A stretch of 57,375 nucleotides of DNA from DATEAV01 sp964575425 (GCA_964575425.1 CAZNRD010000020.1:1-57375); one strand, 5' to 3'; positions 40,879 through 52,452 are shown, counted from the stretch's first letter. Translations and numbers: made by a program. The notes: generated from the letters alone by a model not told the origin.

Positions 40879-41832
40879 TCAGGCGGCGGCTGCGAGCAGG
40901 CGGGCGTAGGAAGGAGAGAACCGCGTCAGCATATCGCGAATCTCCGAGAGAGTCGGCATGGCTGCCCCCGTGCCGAGTTTTCGCACCTTCGCCGCGCCCG
41001 TTGCATTGGCCAGGGCCCCGAGGGCATCCAGCGGCAGTCCCTTGAGACAGCCGTAGATGACCGCCGCGTCGAGGCTGTCCCCGGCGCCGGTGGTGTCGCG
41101 TGCCTCGACGGGAAGCCCGGGCGCAATGTGGACCTCCTCGCCCCGCAGTAGGAGACAGCCGGCCGAGCCGCGCTTGATGACGACCATCTCGGGACCAGAC
41201 TCCAACAAGCGCCGGGCCGAGATCACGGGGTCGGATTCGTTCGTCAGGCGAGAGGCCTCATCCTCAGTCGCCAACACGACCGAGGCCATGCGGCAGGCAT
41301 CGAGGTGCCAGCTCCGGTCGTAGACGGGGTTGCCTGGGCCAGGGTCGAAGAAGCGCGGCACGCCGGCCTGGGAGGCGACGCGCATCGCCTCCAGGATCAG
41401 TGAGGGGACATCCTCATGGTCGGCCCAGCCGTCGGCGAAGAAGGCCTGGGCACCGCAAATCCGTGACCGCCAGCCTTCGCGGAGCGCGCGGACCGTCTGC
41501 CTGCCTGGATAACCGAGGTAGGCCGGCTCGCCCTGTTGGTCGACGATCACGCCGGCCAAGGGGGTTTCGCCTCCGCGCGTGACCACGACGTCCGCGAGGT
41601 CGATGCCTTCGGCGCGCAGCCCTTCGAGGACGATGGCCCCGAAGCGATCGTCGCCCACTTCTCCCAGGCAGGCGACGCGCATCCCCAATCGTGCGGCGGT
41701 GATGGCGATGTTGGTGGCGCCGCCTGGGCCGAGGTCGAGGTGTGTGACGCGCAGCAGGCTGCCAGCGGTGATCGGGAAAGACGGGATGCGAAGGTTGAAG
41801 TCGGCGATCAGGTCGCCGAAGACGATGAGCAT
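40879..41832 (-). CDS. PfkB/ribokinase-family kinase linked to ECF transporter
   Basis: A 317-aa sugar/nucleoside kinase. The N-terminal substrate glycine motif is LGPGGATNIAITAARLG, and the C-terminal active site DTTGAGDSLDAAVIYG keeps the catalytic Asp of GAGD. The final part is in the usual register for ribokinases. The family acts on sugars, nucleosides, hydroxymethylpyrimidine or pyridoxal; the motifs do not pick one. ATG 41832 comes 2 bp after the ATPase gene, so it is in the transporter operon. It probably traps the imported compound by phosphorylation. Confidence 0.87.
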   Translation of the reverse strand: MLIVFGDLIADFNLRIPSFPITAGSLLRVTHLDLGPGGATNIAITAARLGMRVACLGEVGDDRFGAIVLEGLRAEGIDLADVVVTRGGETPLAGVIVDQQGEPAYLGYPGRQTVRALREGWRSRICGAQAFFADGWADHEDVPSLILEAMRVASQAGVPRFFDPGPGNPVYDRSWHLDACRMASVVLATEDEASRLTNESDPVISARRLLESGPEMVVIKRGSAGCLLLRGEEVHIAPGLPVEARDTTGAGDSLDAAVIYGCLKGLPLDALGALANATGAAKVRKLGTGAAMPTLSEIRDMLTRFSPSYARLLAAAA

Positions 41833-41834
41833 GG

Positions 41835-42653
41835 TCACTCGCTCCTGAGGGCGGTGTGATCGCGGTAGGCGGCGGCGAACTCCTCGACCGTGCAAGGAGT
41901 CTGAGGCATACCCAGCGTCAACGCCAACTGGATCAGCTGGGGGGGATGGACCTGCGCTGCGAGGAGTAGCTCTGTCTGCCTCAGCACCGGGCCGGTCGGG
42001 CCGTCGGCGGTGATGCGCCCGCGCGACATGACGATGATGCGCGGGAAGTGCTCGGCGCAGAAGTCGAGGTCGTGACTGATGGTGAGCAGGGTGACGCCGC
42101 GGTCCTTGAGACTCGTGATGATTGCGGCCAACTTTCGCAGCCCGAGAGCGTCGAGACCCGTGGTGGGCTCGTCGAGGATGATGATCGGGGTGCGCATGGC
42201 CAGCGTGGCGGCGATCGCCACGAACTTGCGCTCCTGGGCTGGCAGGTCGTACGGATTCTTGGCTGCGGCCGTAGTCAGGCCGCATGCGCCCAGAGCCTCG
42301 CCGACCGCCTCACCCACTTCCCGCTCGCTCAACCCTAGGTTCTTGGGGCCAAAGGCCACTTCGTCGGAGACGGTGCGGGCGAAGAGCTGGTCATCGGGGT
42401 TCTGGAAGACATAGCCCACGCGTCGGGCGAGTTGGGCAACGGTCTTGTGGCGCGTGTCCTCCTCGCCGACGAGGATGGTTCCTGACTGCGGGCGAAGCAG
42501 GCCGTTGAGGTGTCGGGCCAACGTGGTCTTCCCGGCGCCGTTCTCGCCGACGATCGCAGTCGCCTCCCCCGACTCGATGGTGAGGTCAACGCCATCGAGG
42601 GCGAGAACCCCCGATGGATAGCGGAAGCTGACGCCTGTGATGTGAATCCTCAC
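41835..42653 (-). CDS. ECF transporter ATP-binding subunit (second of two)
   Basis: A 272-aa ABC ATPase of the CbiO/EcfA kind. It has Walker A GENGAGKTT, the Q loop VFQNPDDQLFARTV (the ECF-type Q helix), the signature LPAQERKFVAIA in place of LSGGQ, Walker B IIILDEPTTGLD and the switch SHDLDFC. The signature is degenerate, so its partner subunit with a canonical LSGGQ may provide the active half-site. GTG 42653 overlaps the preceding stop by 4 bp. It ends 2 bp before pfkB. Confidence 0.9.
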   Translation of the reverse strand: MRIHITGVSFRYPSGVLALDGVDLTIESGEATAIVGENGAGKTTLARHLNGLLRPQSGTILVGEEDTRHKTVAQLARRVGYVFQNPDDQLFARTVSDEVAFGPKNLGLSEREVGEAVGEALGACGLTTAAAKNPYDLPAQERKFVAIAATLAMRTPIIILDEPTTGLDALGLRKLAAIITSLKDRGVTLLTISHDLDFCAEHFPRIIVMSRGRITADGPTGPVLRQTELLLAAQVHPPQLIQLALTLGMPQTPCTVEEFAAAYRDHTALRSE

Positions 42654-43486
42654 CGCAGGTACTCCACCATCTGCTCGACGGTCAGCGGAAGGGGCCGATC
42701 GCTGCGCGCCAAGCCGAGCGATCGCAGGCGGCGGGCGGCGCGGGTGCAGCGCGTGGGCAGGAGGCCGCTCGCTTCCAGGAGATCGGACGCAAGGACCTCG
42801 CGGGGATCGCCATCGGCCACCACGCGACCGGCTGTAAGGAGGACGACGCGCGATGCGAAAGATGCCACCCATTCGAGCTTGTGCTCGCTGAGCACGATTG
42901 TCACATCGCCTGAAGAGGCCAGGCGCTCCAGATGGGCGAAGATGGATTCCGTGCCGGCGGGGTCCAGCTGGGAGGTCGGCTCATCGAGCACGAGCACCCC
43001 AGGTCGCATGGCCAGCATCGAAGCGATGGCCAGGCGCTGCTGCTGGCCGCCGGACAGCTCAAAGGGTGACCGCTCAGCCAGGTCTTCGAGGCCTGTCAAC
43101 GCAAGGGCTTCTCGACAGCGCTCAAGCATTTCGGCGCGCGGCACCCCAAGGTTCTCAAGCCCGAAAGCCACCTCCTCGAGCACCGTGAAGCGGGCTCCGG
43201 TGATCTGGTTGAACGGGTTCTGGAAGACCAGCCCGACCTCACCGGCCAGGTCGGACAGGGGGGTGTGCAGGATGCTGAAGCCGGCGACGTGCACCGCGCC
43301 GCTCAGCGTGCCGCGATAGAAGTGCGGGACGAAGCCGGTCAGCGCGTAGCAGAGGGTGGACTTGCCGGCGCCGTTGGCGCCGATGACGGCGCAGAGCTGA
43401 CCCCGCGGGATTTCGAGGTCGACATCCTCGAGGGCGGGGCGGTCGGTGCCGGCATAGGTGAAGGTCAGGCCGCGGACCGAGATCAT
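42650..43486 (-). CDS. ECF transporter ATP-binding subunit (first of two)
   Basis: A 278-aa ABC ATPase with Walker A GANGAGKST, the Q loop VFQNPFNQITGARFTV, the canonical signature LSGGQQQRLAIAS, Walker B VLVLDEPTSQLDP and the switch LSEHKLEWV, with a His. It forms the ATPase dimer with the following gene product. ATG 43486 overlaps the EcfT stop by 4 bp. A long frame upstream is only an antisense-like extension over ecfT and is not part of the gene. Confidence 0.92.
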   Translation of the reverse strand: MISVRGLTFTYAGTDRPALEDVDLEIPRGQLCAVIGANGAGKSTLCYALTGFVPHFYRGTLSGAVHVAGFSILHTPLSDLAGEVGLVFQNPFNQITGARFTVLEEVAFGLENLGVPRAEMLERCREALALTGLEDLAERSPFELSGGQQQRLAIASMLAMRPGVLVLDEPTSQLDPAGTESIFAHLERLASSGDVTIVLSEHKLEWVASFASRVVLLTAGRVVADGDPREVLASDLLEASGLLPTRCTRAARRLRSLGLARSDRPLPLTVEQMVEYLR

Positions 43487-44262
43487 GGCTGAAGCGCGCC
43501 CCTCAACCGCAGGAAGATAAGCAAAGCCATCAGGAGCACAAGAAGCCAGCGCGCCGCGGCCTGGACGGCGGAATCGGGGATCTCGGTCAGGCTGGTCTTC
43601 GGGCCGCGGCGGTTGAAGGCGCGGGCTTCGAGGGCCATCGCCCGCTCCTCCAGTTCCATCAGGCTGCTGAGGATCAGAGGCGCCACCAGGGGCAGCAGGG
43701 CGCGCAGGCGGCGCCCCAGGCTGCCTTCGGTCTCCAGGCCGCGCGCGCGCTGGGCATCCAGGATGGAGCGTGCTCGCGCCTGGAAGCCGGGGATGATCTG
43801 CAGCGCAGTGACGACGATGTAGGACACTTGGGCCGGCAGGCCGCGCTGCGCGAGGGCAAGCATGAGCGTGTCGGGCCGGGTGGTCAGGAGGAGGAGCGTG
43901 GCCGCGCCCAGGCCGGCGAGCAGGCGGGAGGTCAGCAGAGCCGCTGTCCATAGGCCCTCGGCTTTGAGGCTGAAGGGCCCGATGGCGAGCAGGATCGTGG
44001 TGCCGGGGTTGAAGAAGCCCTGAATGGGAAAGAGCGAGACCATGAACGGCCACACAACGCGGAAACAGGTGCGCAGGAATGGACGGAGCAGGCGAGCCCA
44101 CGCTGCCAGCGGCACGAGGCCAATGGCATACACCGCCAGGATGGATGGCAGCGTGGGCAGCGTGGCCGCCGCCACCACGGCCGCCAGCACCAGGAGAAGT
44201 TTGGTCAGCGGGTTGAGGGCGTGGAGGCCAGAGGCTCGGGGCTGGTAGAGAGTGGCGGTCAT
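43483..44262 (-). CDS. ecfT: ECF transporter T component (EcfT)
   Basis: A 259-aa membrane protein that joins the ATPase pair to the S component. It has four to five helices, with the early HALNPLTKLLLVL motif. The cytoplasmic coupling helices carry the Ala-Arg-Gly box (LDAQRARG) and a second Arg box (MALEARAF), which dock in the ATPases. ATG 44262 lies 102 bp from ecfS. Confidence 0.9.
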   Translation of the reverse strand: MTATLYQPRASGLHALNPLTKLLLVLAAVVAAATLPTLPSILAVYAIGLVPLAAWARLLRPFLRTCFRVVWPFMVSLFPIQGFFNPGTTILLAIGPFSLKAEGLWTAALLTSRLLAGLGAATLLLLTTRPDTLMLALAQRGLPAQVSYIVVTALQIIPGFQARARSILDAQRARGLETEGSLGRRLRALLPLVAPLILSSLMELEERAMALEARAFNRRGPKTSLTEIPDSAVQAAARWLLVLLMALLIFLRLRGALQP

Positions 44263-44283
44263 GCTGGCTGGGGCTGCGTGGGA

Positions 44284-44323
44284 ACGGGGGCCCTCGGGCT
44301 TCGCACGCGACGCGAGGCCCCGT
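44284..44323 (-). other. GC-rich hairpin between ecfS and ecfT
   Basis: An inverted repeat with two bulged bases, arms 44284-44296 and 44313-44323, in the 102-bp gap. No T-run follows. It may lower or stabilise the downstream part of the operon mRNA. Confidence 0.35.
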
Positions 44324-44364
44324 GGTCTTCTGGGTCGACGGGCGGCCCGCCTGCGGGCAGCCGG

Positions 44365-44946
44365 CTAGCTGCGCGGCGGCATGTTGCTGAACCGCGCCAG
44401 GAAGCGACCCGGCAAGGCGCGCAGGACCGCGAAAACGATCAGGTAGGTTGCCATCTTGTCGATGGGATCGGAGACCACGCCCTGAGCCATGTTGGCGCCG
44501 AGCGCATCCAGCCCGACGGTGCGAAAGGCGGCCACAAGGATGTCGGTGCCGCTGCCCGTCACCCCTCCGAAGACATAGGCGGCGATGGGAGCCGACAGGA
44601 CGGCAGCTACAATCCCAGTGAGCAGCCCGGCCACGATGGCCTTTCCCCACCGGTGAAGCCAGGCCGCCCGGCCGAAGGCCCCCGCCATGGCGCCGATGAC
44701 CGCTGCCACGCCGGCCCAGGCGATGGCCTGTGGGAACCAGCCGGTGGCCGTCCAGATCACATTGGAGAGAAAGCCGGTGACGGCCCCGGCCCAGGGTCCG
44801 GCCAGCGCGCCGACAAGCACGGTCCCGATCGAGTCCAGGTAAAGGGGCACCTTGAGTGCAAGCACAAGCTGCCCGACGGCGACGTTGATGGCCAGGGCCA
44901 CAGGGATCAAGACAAGGGTCAGCGTGTTGAAGCCTTTCCGGGACAT
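44365..44946 (-). CDS. ECF transporter S component, substrate unknown
   Basis: A 193-aa protein with about six hydrophobic helices. The first region contains LKVPLYLDSIGTVLVGALAG and PWAGAVTGFLSN, a pattern typical of S components. Later helices show AVIGAMAGAFGRAAW and SAPIAAYVFGG. It does not match the biotin, riboflavin, thiamine or cobalt types that I know by motif. The operon kinase suggests a phosphorylatable compound such as a nucleoside, vitamin precursor or sugar-like molecule. It is first in the operon with a strong promoter. Confidence 0.8.
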   Translation of the reverse strand: MSRKGFNTLTLVLIPVALAINVAVGQLVLALKVPLYLDSIGTVLVGALAGPWAGAVTGFLSNVIWTATGWFPQAIAWAGVAAVIGAMAGAFGRAAWLHRWGKAIVAGLLTGIVAAVLSAPIAAYVFGGVTGSGTDILVAAFRTVGLDALGANMAQGVVSDPIDKMATYLIVFAVLRALPGRFLARFSNMPPRS

Positions 44947-44975
44947 CTGTGCCCTCCTCCCGTAGACTGCAAGGG

Positions 44976-45004
44976 ACTATACGTCATCCGCGGTTTCCTG
45001 TCCA
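44976..45004 (-). promoter_or_regulatory. Promoter of the ECF-pfkB operon
   Basis: Minus strand TGGACA (44999-45004), 17 bp, TATAGT (44976-44981). Transcription would start near 44969, leaving about 23 nt of leader with GGGAGGAGG. This leader is too short for a riboswitch. Confidence 0.75.
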
Positions 45005-45295
45005 GCACGGGCGCCGGGGTGGTCAGACGAAACCCAGTCGAATCCCCGAGCTCGTGAAACCAAGCGCCGGCACGGTCATCGCAGCGAACCAGACGACCCT
45101 TCCAGCAGACATGCAACCCAGGGGATGGAGCCAAGGGATGAGCAGGTACCTGATGCCGCCGCCGCGCGGAACGTCGCAGATGCGGGTGGCCTGCTGCCGA
45201 ACCACAGCGAGAGTCGCCGCATCCGGCATGTACGGCATGGAGGACTGCCGAAATTGCCTGGTGTGCAGGTCATCTGGCCCGGCCGGATGTCGGGC
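45005..45295. other. Non-coding stretch between divergent ECF and folC promoters
   Basis: About 290 bp with no gene that I can support, no tRNA structure and no clear repeat. A regulator site or small RNA is possible but not evident. Confidence 0.4.
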
Positions 45296-45324
45296 TTGTC
45301 TCTTTGGGGTGGGGCGGTTACAAT
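45296..45324 (+). promoter_or_regulatory. Putative folC promoter (near-leaderless)
   Basis: TTGTCT (45296-45301), 17 bp, TACAAT (45319-45324). ATG 45334 begins 10 nt after the -10, so the leader would be only a few bases. No Shine-Dalgarno sequence is visible. Confidence 0.5.
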
Positions 45325-45333
45325 GCCCACACC

Positions 45334-46734
45334 ATGACCGACCCGCGCTACGCGCAGGCGCTAGACTACCTCTACAGCTTCGTCGACTACAGCCTCGAGC
45401 GCAGTTACCGCTACACGGCGGATCGCTTCGACCTCGACCGGCTGCGCCAGCTCCTGCATCGGCTTGGGGACCCGCACCAGGCCTATGGGACCATCCACAT
45501 TGCTGGGACCAAGGGGAAGGGTTCGGTCTCGGCACTGGCTGCCGCGGCGTGCCGGGCGGCGGGCTACCGCACAGGTCTGTACACCTCGCCTCATCTGGTC
45601 CGGCTGACCGAGCGCATCAACGTCGACGGTGAGGAGATTGCCGAATCCGATCTCGTCGAACTGGTGGATGAGCTCAAGCCGAAGGTGGAAGGCATCGCGG
45701 GCCTGACGATGTTTGAGCTGCTGACGGCTCTCGGCTTCCTGCACTTTGCCCGCGCCGGAGTGGAAATCGGCGTCATCGAGGTCGGTCTTGGCGGTCGGCT
45801 GGATGCGACCAACGTCGTCACGCCCCTGGTATCGGTCATCACGGCGATCTCCTACGACCACATGCATCTGCTGGGCAACAGTCTGTCCGAGATTGCGCGC
45901 GAGAAAGCGGGCATCATCAAGCCGGGCATCCCCCTGGTGTGTGCGCCGCAGCAGCATGAGGCGGCGCTGGTGGTGGAAGGGATAGCGAGGGAGAGGGGCG
46001 CGCCCTTGATTCAAGTCGGTCGCGACTGGCTCTTCGCCCCCGGCTCCCGCGGTCTGGGGAGGCAGAGCCTGTACATCTGGTCGGCGAAAGAGCAGGAGCT
46101 CGTGGATGCGTACGTCGAGTCGGCGGGCGCGGTGGAGTGGACGGCGGCCCGCTTCGAGATTCCGCTCCTGGGTTACCACCAGGTGATCAACGCCGCTGTG
46201 GCCTACGCTGCCTTGCAGGAGGTACGCCAGCGGGGGTACGCCATCGACGACGAGGCTATTCGCCAGGGATTCCACTCTGTCTCGTGGCCAGGGCGCTTTC
46301 AGATTCTGTCGCGATCGCCAGTGGTGGTCATCGATTCGGCCCACAACCGCGACTCGGCCTTGCGGCTGCGCATTGCGCTGGACGACTACTTCCCAGGCCA
46401 GCCGGTGACGCTCGTGTTTGGTGCCCTGGCCGATAAGGACATCCCCGGGATGCTGGCCGAACTGCTGCCGCGCGTCTCGCGGCTAATTCTCACCCAGGCC
46501 GACCACCCGCGCGCCGCCACGACCGATGAGCTGGCCGAGTTGGCCCACGGCTACGGCTGGCGGGTCTCACGCATCGTGCCTGTGGCCGAGGCCATGCGTC
46601 AGGCCATCCTGCGGTCTCGTCCCGGGGAGGTGATTGTTGCCGCCGGCAGTTTGACGGTGGCTGGCGAGGTCCTTGCATCCTGGGGCCAGGTGAGCCAGTC
46701 AGTTGGGCTGGCGCTGGAGGTTGCGTCAACATGA
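45334..46734 (+). CDS. folC: Folylpolyglutamate synthase / dihydrofolate synthase
   Basis: A 466-aa Mur-ligase-like enzyme that adds glutamate to folates. The P-loop IAGTKGKGSVSA is at about residues 54-65. It is followed by YTSPHLVRLTERI, the metal and folate segment EVGLGGRLDATNV and the second-domain DSAHN motif. The length is slightly above usual (about 420-440). An N-terminal segment with YTADRFDLDRLRQLL is typical. The stop overlaps an upstream lon start codon by 4 bp. Confidence 0.92.
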   Translation: MTDPRYAQALDYLYSFVDYSLERSYRYTADRFDLDRLRQLLHRLGDPHQAYGTIHIAGTKGKGSVSALAAAACRAAGYRTGLYTSPHLVRLTERINVDGEEIAESDLVELVDELKPKVEGIAGLTMFELLTALGFLHFARAGVEIGVIEVGLGGRLDATNVVTPLVSVITAISYDHMHLLGNSLSEIAREKAGIIKPGIPLVCAPQQHEAALVVEGIARERGAPLIQVGRDWLFAPGSRGLGRQSLYIWSAKEQELVDAYVESAGAVEWTAARFEIPLLGYHQVINAAVAYAALQEVRQRGYAIDDEAIRQGFHSVSWPGRFQILSRSPVVVIDSAHNRDSALRLRIALDDYFPGQPVTLVFGALADKDIPGMLAELLPRVSRLILTQADHPRAATTDELAELAHGYGWRVSRIVPVAEAMRQAILRSRPGEVIVAAGSLTVAGEVLASWGQVSQSVGLALEVAST

Positions 46735-46784
46735 CCGGCTTCCTGTTCCGCTGGCCCACGCTCCCCTCCGAACTTGGGGAGGCA

Positions 46785-49226
<2,442 letters not shown>

Positions 49227-49260
49227 ATGGCGGGCCGGCTTGCCCTGGGGAGGCTCGAGC

Positions 49261-50658
49261 GTGACGACTGCGGGCGATGTCCGCTACCTGCTGGCCGGGG
49301 GAAAAGGGCCCCAGGTGGATTGGCTCCCCGACGGCACGGAACCCGGCCGCATCGCCGCCTCGCTCGCCGGCATGGCCAACGCCCTGGGCGGCAGCCTGAT
49401 CCTGGGCATCTCGCCGCGCAGCAATCGCGTTCACGGCGTGGCGGATCCAGAACAGGCAATCGACCGCGTGCTCCAAGCAGCGCTGATGCTGGAACCGCCC
49501 TTGATCCTCCCCTTCCCGGAGAGAGTGGATTTCGACGGCGGCGCAGTGGTCGTCGTGCGGGTGCCTCCGGGGCTGCCGCATGTGTATGCCCTGGAGGGAC
49601 GGTACTTGGTGCGAGATGGGATGATCACAGGGCCGCTGTCCGCGCCCCGCTTGCGCCGGCTCCTGCTCGAGCGCGGCGAGGCCAGCTTCGAATCGGAGCA
49701 GCCCTCCGGCGCGAGCCTGGATGACGTGGATCTCGAGCGCGTTCACGCCTACCTGGCCGCCGTTGCGGCTCCCGGCGGCGATCCCTGGCAGGCGCTTCTC
49801 AGCCGCGGCTGCGTTGCGCGAACAGTGGCTGGTTTCGTCCCGACCGCCGCCGGGCTGCTGCTCTTCGGGCGAGATCCTCAGCGCTTCTTCCCTCAGGCGG
49901 ATCTCACCGCTGCGCGCTTCGCTGGCCGCACCGTCACAGACGAATTCGTGCGCCAGGTCATTCGCGGAACCCTCACCGACCAGCTGCAGGCGGTCGATGT
50001 GTTCCTGCGTGGCCACTTGAAAGAGGTTGTGCGACTCGAGGGAATGCAGGCAAGCCGCAGGCTGGAATACCCCGTGGAGGCTGTGCGCGAGCTTGTGGTC
50101 AACGCGGTAGCTCACCGGGATTACTCGATCCGCGGTGATGGCATCCGGGTGTTTCTGTTCTCCGACCGGCTTGAGGTCCAGTCGCCAGGCGGGCTGCCCG
50201 GCCCGGTCACGGTGTACAACATCGCCGAGGCGCGCTTCTCGCGCAATCCCGTCATCGTGCAGGTGCTGGCGGACCTGGGCTACATCGAGCGACTGGGCTA
50301 TGGCATCGACCGTGTCATCGCGCTGGCCGCCGAATGGAAACTGCGCCGGCCGACGTTCGAGGAGACCCCCGCCGGTTTCCGCGTCACATTCTTCGCCCCG
50401 ACCCTCACCCTGCCGGGAGTGCCGCGCCCGCGCTGGGAGGGGACGGGCGTCAATCAGCGTCAGCAGCAGGCGCTCGATTACCTCAATCGCAACGGCCGAA
50501 TCACCAATCGTGAGTTCCAGGAGCTCGCGCCGGATGTCCATCCTGAGACCATCCGCCGGGACCTGGCCGACCTGGTGGCGCGCGGCATCGTGCTCAAGGT
50601 TGGGGATCGGCGAGGAACGTACTATATTCTCAAGCAAGCCGCTCATGTGGAAGCCTGA
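49261..50658 (+). CDS. AlbA_2/Schlafen-like ATP-binding regulator with C-terminal winged helix
   Basis: A 465-aa three-part protein. The N-terminal AlbA_2-like domain (MANALGGSLILGISPRSNRV) has a degenerate start; the usual LEFK is VDWLPD. The middle GHKL-type ATP-binding domain, as in RecG-related HATPase_c_4 proteins, has AVRELVVNAVAHRDYSIRGD and LEVQSPGGLPGPV. A DeoR-like winged helix ends it (RITNREFQELAPDVHPETIR). Such proteins are DNA-binding transcription regulators or defence-linked factors, mostly uncharacterised. GTG 49261 has GGGGAGG seven bases upstream. It lies close after lon and overlaps the lipoprotein gene by 14 bp, so the three may share a transcript. Confidence 0.85.
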   Translation: MTTAGDVRYLLAGGKGPQVDWLPDGTEPGRIAASLAGMANALGGSLILGISPRSNRVHGVADPEQAIDRVLQAALMLEPPLILPFPERVDFDGGAVVVVRVPPGLPHVYALEGRYLVRDGMITGPLSAPRLRRLLLERGEASFESEQPSGASLDDVDLERVHAYLAAVAAPGGDPWQALLSRGCVARTVAGFVPTAAGLLLFGRDPQRFFPQADLTAARFAGRTVTDEFVRQVIRGTLTDQLQAVDVFLRGHLKEVVRLEGMQASRRLEYPVEAVRELVVNAVAHRDYSIRGDGIRVFLFSDRLEVQSPGGLPGPVTVYNIAEARFSRNPVIVQVLADLGYIERLGYGIDRVIALAAEWKLRRPTFEETPAGFRVTFFAPTLTLPGVPRPRWEGTGVNQRQQQALDYLNRNGRITNREFQELAPDVHPETIRRDLADLVARGIVLKVGDRRGTYYILKQAAHVEA

Positions 50659-51577
50659 GTCGTCCCGCACCCCTCATCAGGGATCCGCCCTCGCCGCGAC
50701 GCTGCGCCTGTTGGTGCTAGGCGGCCTGCTGGCCGCCGGCTGCAGCCGCAGCGCTGTCCCATTTACCCTCCCGCCCCTGCCTGGCACGCCTGAGCCTACA
50801 GAGACAGTCCCCCCACCAACGCCCACCACGCCCTTCGGCCCGGCCATGGGCTACGACTACGCTGTGGTCTGGGTGCCGGCCGGCGGGACGCTGCCCGTTC
50901 GGCAGCCCGCCGGCATTGCTGGCGCGCAGGTCGGGGCGCTCGAAGCAGATCAACGCGGCATTCGCCTCACCGGGAACAGCACTTTTCTGGGAAGCTCCAC
51001 CTGGGTGGAAATCGTCACACCGCAGGCCCGCGGCTGGGTGAACAGCTGGAACCTGACGCAAGACGTCTCGCCGGCCGACTTCTGCGCCGACCCACGCGTC
51101 CAGTCCCTGCTGGATCGCTTCCAGCAGATCCTGCGGACCCGGGACGGCGGAGCGCTTCTCGAGGTGGTAAGCCCGCGCCGCGGGCTGGTGGTGCGGACGA
51201 GCTGGTGGAACGTGGAGGTGTTGATTGGGCGCGAGCAAGTGCCCAGGCTCTTTGTCAGCAGCGAGGAATGGGACTGGGGAGAAGGCGAAGCCGCCGGTGT
51301 GACGGTGCGAGGGCCGTTCCGTGATGTGGTCCTGCCCCAGCTCCAGGACGTGTTCGACAGCCAGCCTGAGGTGACCTGCAACAGCCTGCGGACCGGGGCG
51401 ACGGAGCGCAACCCGCGATGGCCAGCAGAGTACACCAACCTGAACTTCTACGCCTTCTACCGCCCGGACCCGTTCCCGGGAAGCCGCTACAACTGGCGCA
51501 CCTGGGTGGTGGGTGTGGAGTACGTGGAAGGCGAACCATACATCGCCGTCCTGGTGCTCTATCGCGGCGAAATCTAG
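50645..51577 (+). CDS. Lipoprotein with Thr/Pro-rich linker, SH3-like
   Basis: A 310-aa exported protein. The signal peptide ends in the lipobox LLAAGC, so Cys would be lipidated. A Pro/Thr-rich stretch follows (PEPTETVPPPTPTTP), then a segment like a bacterial SH3 domain (VVWVPAGGTLPVRQPAGIAG, STWVEIVTPQARGWVNSWNL), as used for peptide or cell-wall binding. The rest is a soluble domain that I do not recognise, with several Trp residues near the end (YNWRTWVVGVEYVEGEPYIA). It has no close functional match, and its role is unknown. Confidence 0.8.
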   Translation: MWKPESSRTPHQGSALAATLRLLVLGGLLAAGCSRSAVPFTLPPLPGTPEPTETVPPPTPTTPFGPAMGYDYAVVWVPAGGTLPVRQPAGIAGAQVGALEADQRGIRLTGNSTFLGSSTWVEIVTPQARGWVNSWNLTQDVSPADFCADPRVQSLLDRFQQILRTRDGGALLEVVSPRRGLVVRTSWWNVEVLIGREQVPRLFVSSEEWDWGEGEAAGVTVRGPFRDVVLPQLQDVFDSQPEVTCNSLRTGATERNPRWPAEYTNLNFYAFYRPDPFPGSRYNWRTWVVGVEYVEGEPYIAVLVLYRGEI

Positions 51578-51639
51578 GCGCCAATCCCCCTCAAGTGTTG
51601 GGTGTGTGATACGACAGCAGGACTGAGGAGAGTCGTTTG

Positions 51640-52449
51640 GTGGAATTGCGTGTTGCTCTGGTGACAGGGGCCTCAGCGGGAATCGGAGCCGCCACGGCCC
51701 GCTCCTTGGCCCGGCGAGGCTGGAACCTTGTGCTGGCCGCACGCCGGGTAGACTTGCTCCACGAGCTGGCGCAGGAGCTGGGGGCAAGCGCCGACGGCGC
51801 TCGATTCCTTCCGCTGAGAATGGATGTTGCGGACTGGGAGAGCATCTCCTCGGGCGTGGCGGCGGTGCAAGGCGAGTTCAGCCGTATCGATGTGCTTGTG
51901 AACAACGCCGGCGTCGGCAGCCTGGATTGGCATGAGAACCACGACCCGGTCGGTGACATTGCGGCGTCGGTCCGGGTGAATCTACTGGGAGCGATGCAGC
52001 TCACGCGCGCGGTGCTGCCTGGCATGCTTGAGCGGGGCAGGGGACACATCATCAACATCGCTTCGGTGGCTAGCTGGGTGGGCTCACCGATGTACAGCGT
52101 GTATGCGGCCACCAAGTTCGGCTTGCGCGGCTATAGTGAGGGCTTGCGCCGGGAGGTCGAGCCGCGTGGCATTCGGGTCTCGGTCGTCTATCCGGGCCCG
52201 GTGCGGACGGGCTTCGCGGCCGGCAGCGGCGCCTCCCGCCGGAAGCGATTCCGCACGCCAGGGTTTCTCTCGCTCAGCCCCGAGGCGGTCGGCGAGGCGG
52301 TGGCGCGCCTCACTGAGCGTCCCACGCGCAGCCTGGTGATTCCGGGCATGATGCGCCCGCTGATTTGGCTAAACGTTCTCTTCCCCGGGCTTGTCGATTG
52401 GGCGATCGGAACTGCCTTCACCCGCCACGAGAAGCGGGCGGGGCCGTAG
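51640..52449 (+). CDS. Short-chain dehydrogenase/reductase (SDR family)
   Basis: A 269-aa NAD(P)-dependent oxidoreductase. The cofactor motif TGASAGIG is near residue 10, NNAG is in VLVNNAGVG, and the catalytic Ser and YxxxK are in IASVASWVGSPMYSVYAATK. A basic residue pair (AARR) after beta-2 suggests NADPH preference. The C-terminal helices contain a hydrophobic segment (MRPLIWLNVLFPGLVDWAIG). GAGGAG lies upstream of GTG 51640; TTG 51637 is equally possible. It ends 3 bp from the convergent mfd stop, with no terminator between. Confidence 0.9.
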   Translation: MELRVALVTGASAGIGAATARSLARRGWNLVLAARRVDLLHELAQELGASADGARFLPLRMDVADWESISSGVAAVQGEFSRIDVLVNNAGVGSLDWHENHDPVGDIAASVRVNLLGAMQLTRAVLPGMLERGRGHIINIASVASWVGSPMYSVYAATKFGLRGYSEGLRREVEPRGIRVSVVYPGPVRTGFAAGSGASRRKRFRTPGFLSLSPEAVGEAVARLTERPTRSLVIPGMMRPLIWLNVLFPGLVDWAIGTAFTRHEKRAGP

Positions 52450-52452
52450 CCC

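Noticed and set aside
45005..45065. tRNA-like end (GTCGAATCCCC and later AACCA)
   Set aside because: No D-arm, anticodon arm or acceptor pairing can be formed around it.
44947..45180. Riboswitch upstream of the ECF operon
   Set aside because: The promoter at 44976-45004 leaves only about 23 nt of leader, too short for any known riboswitch.
45304..45333. Upstream in-frame start for folC
   Set aside because: It would place the start within the -35/-10 region; ATG 45334 fits the family start.
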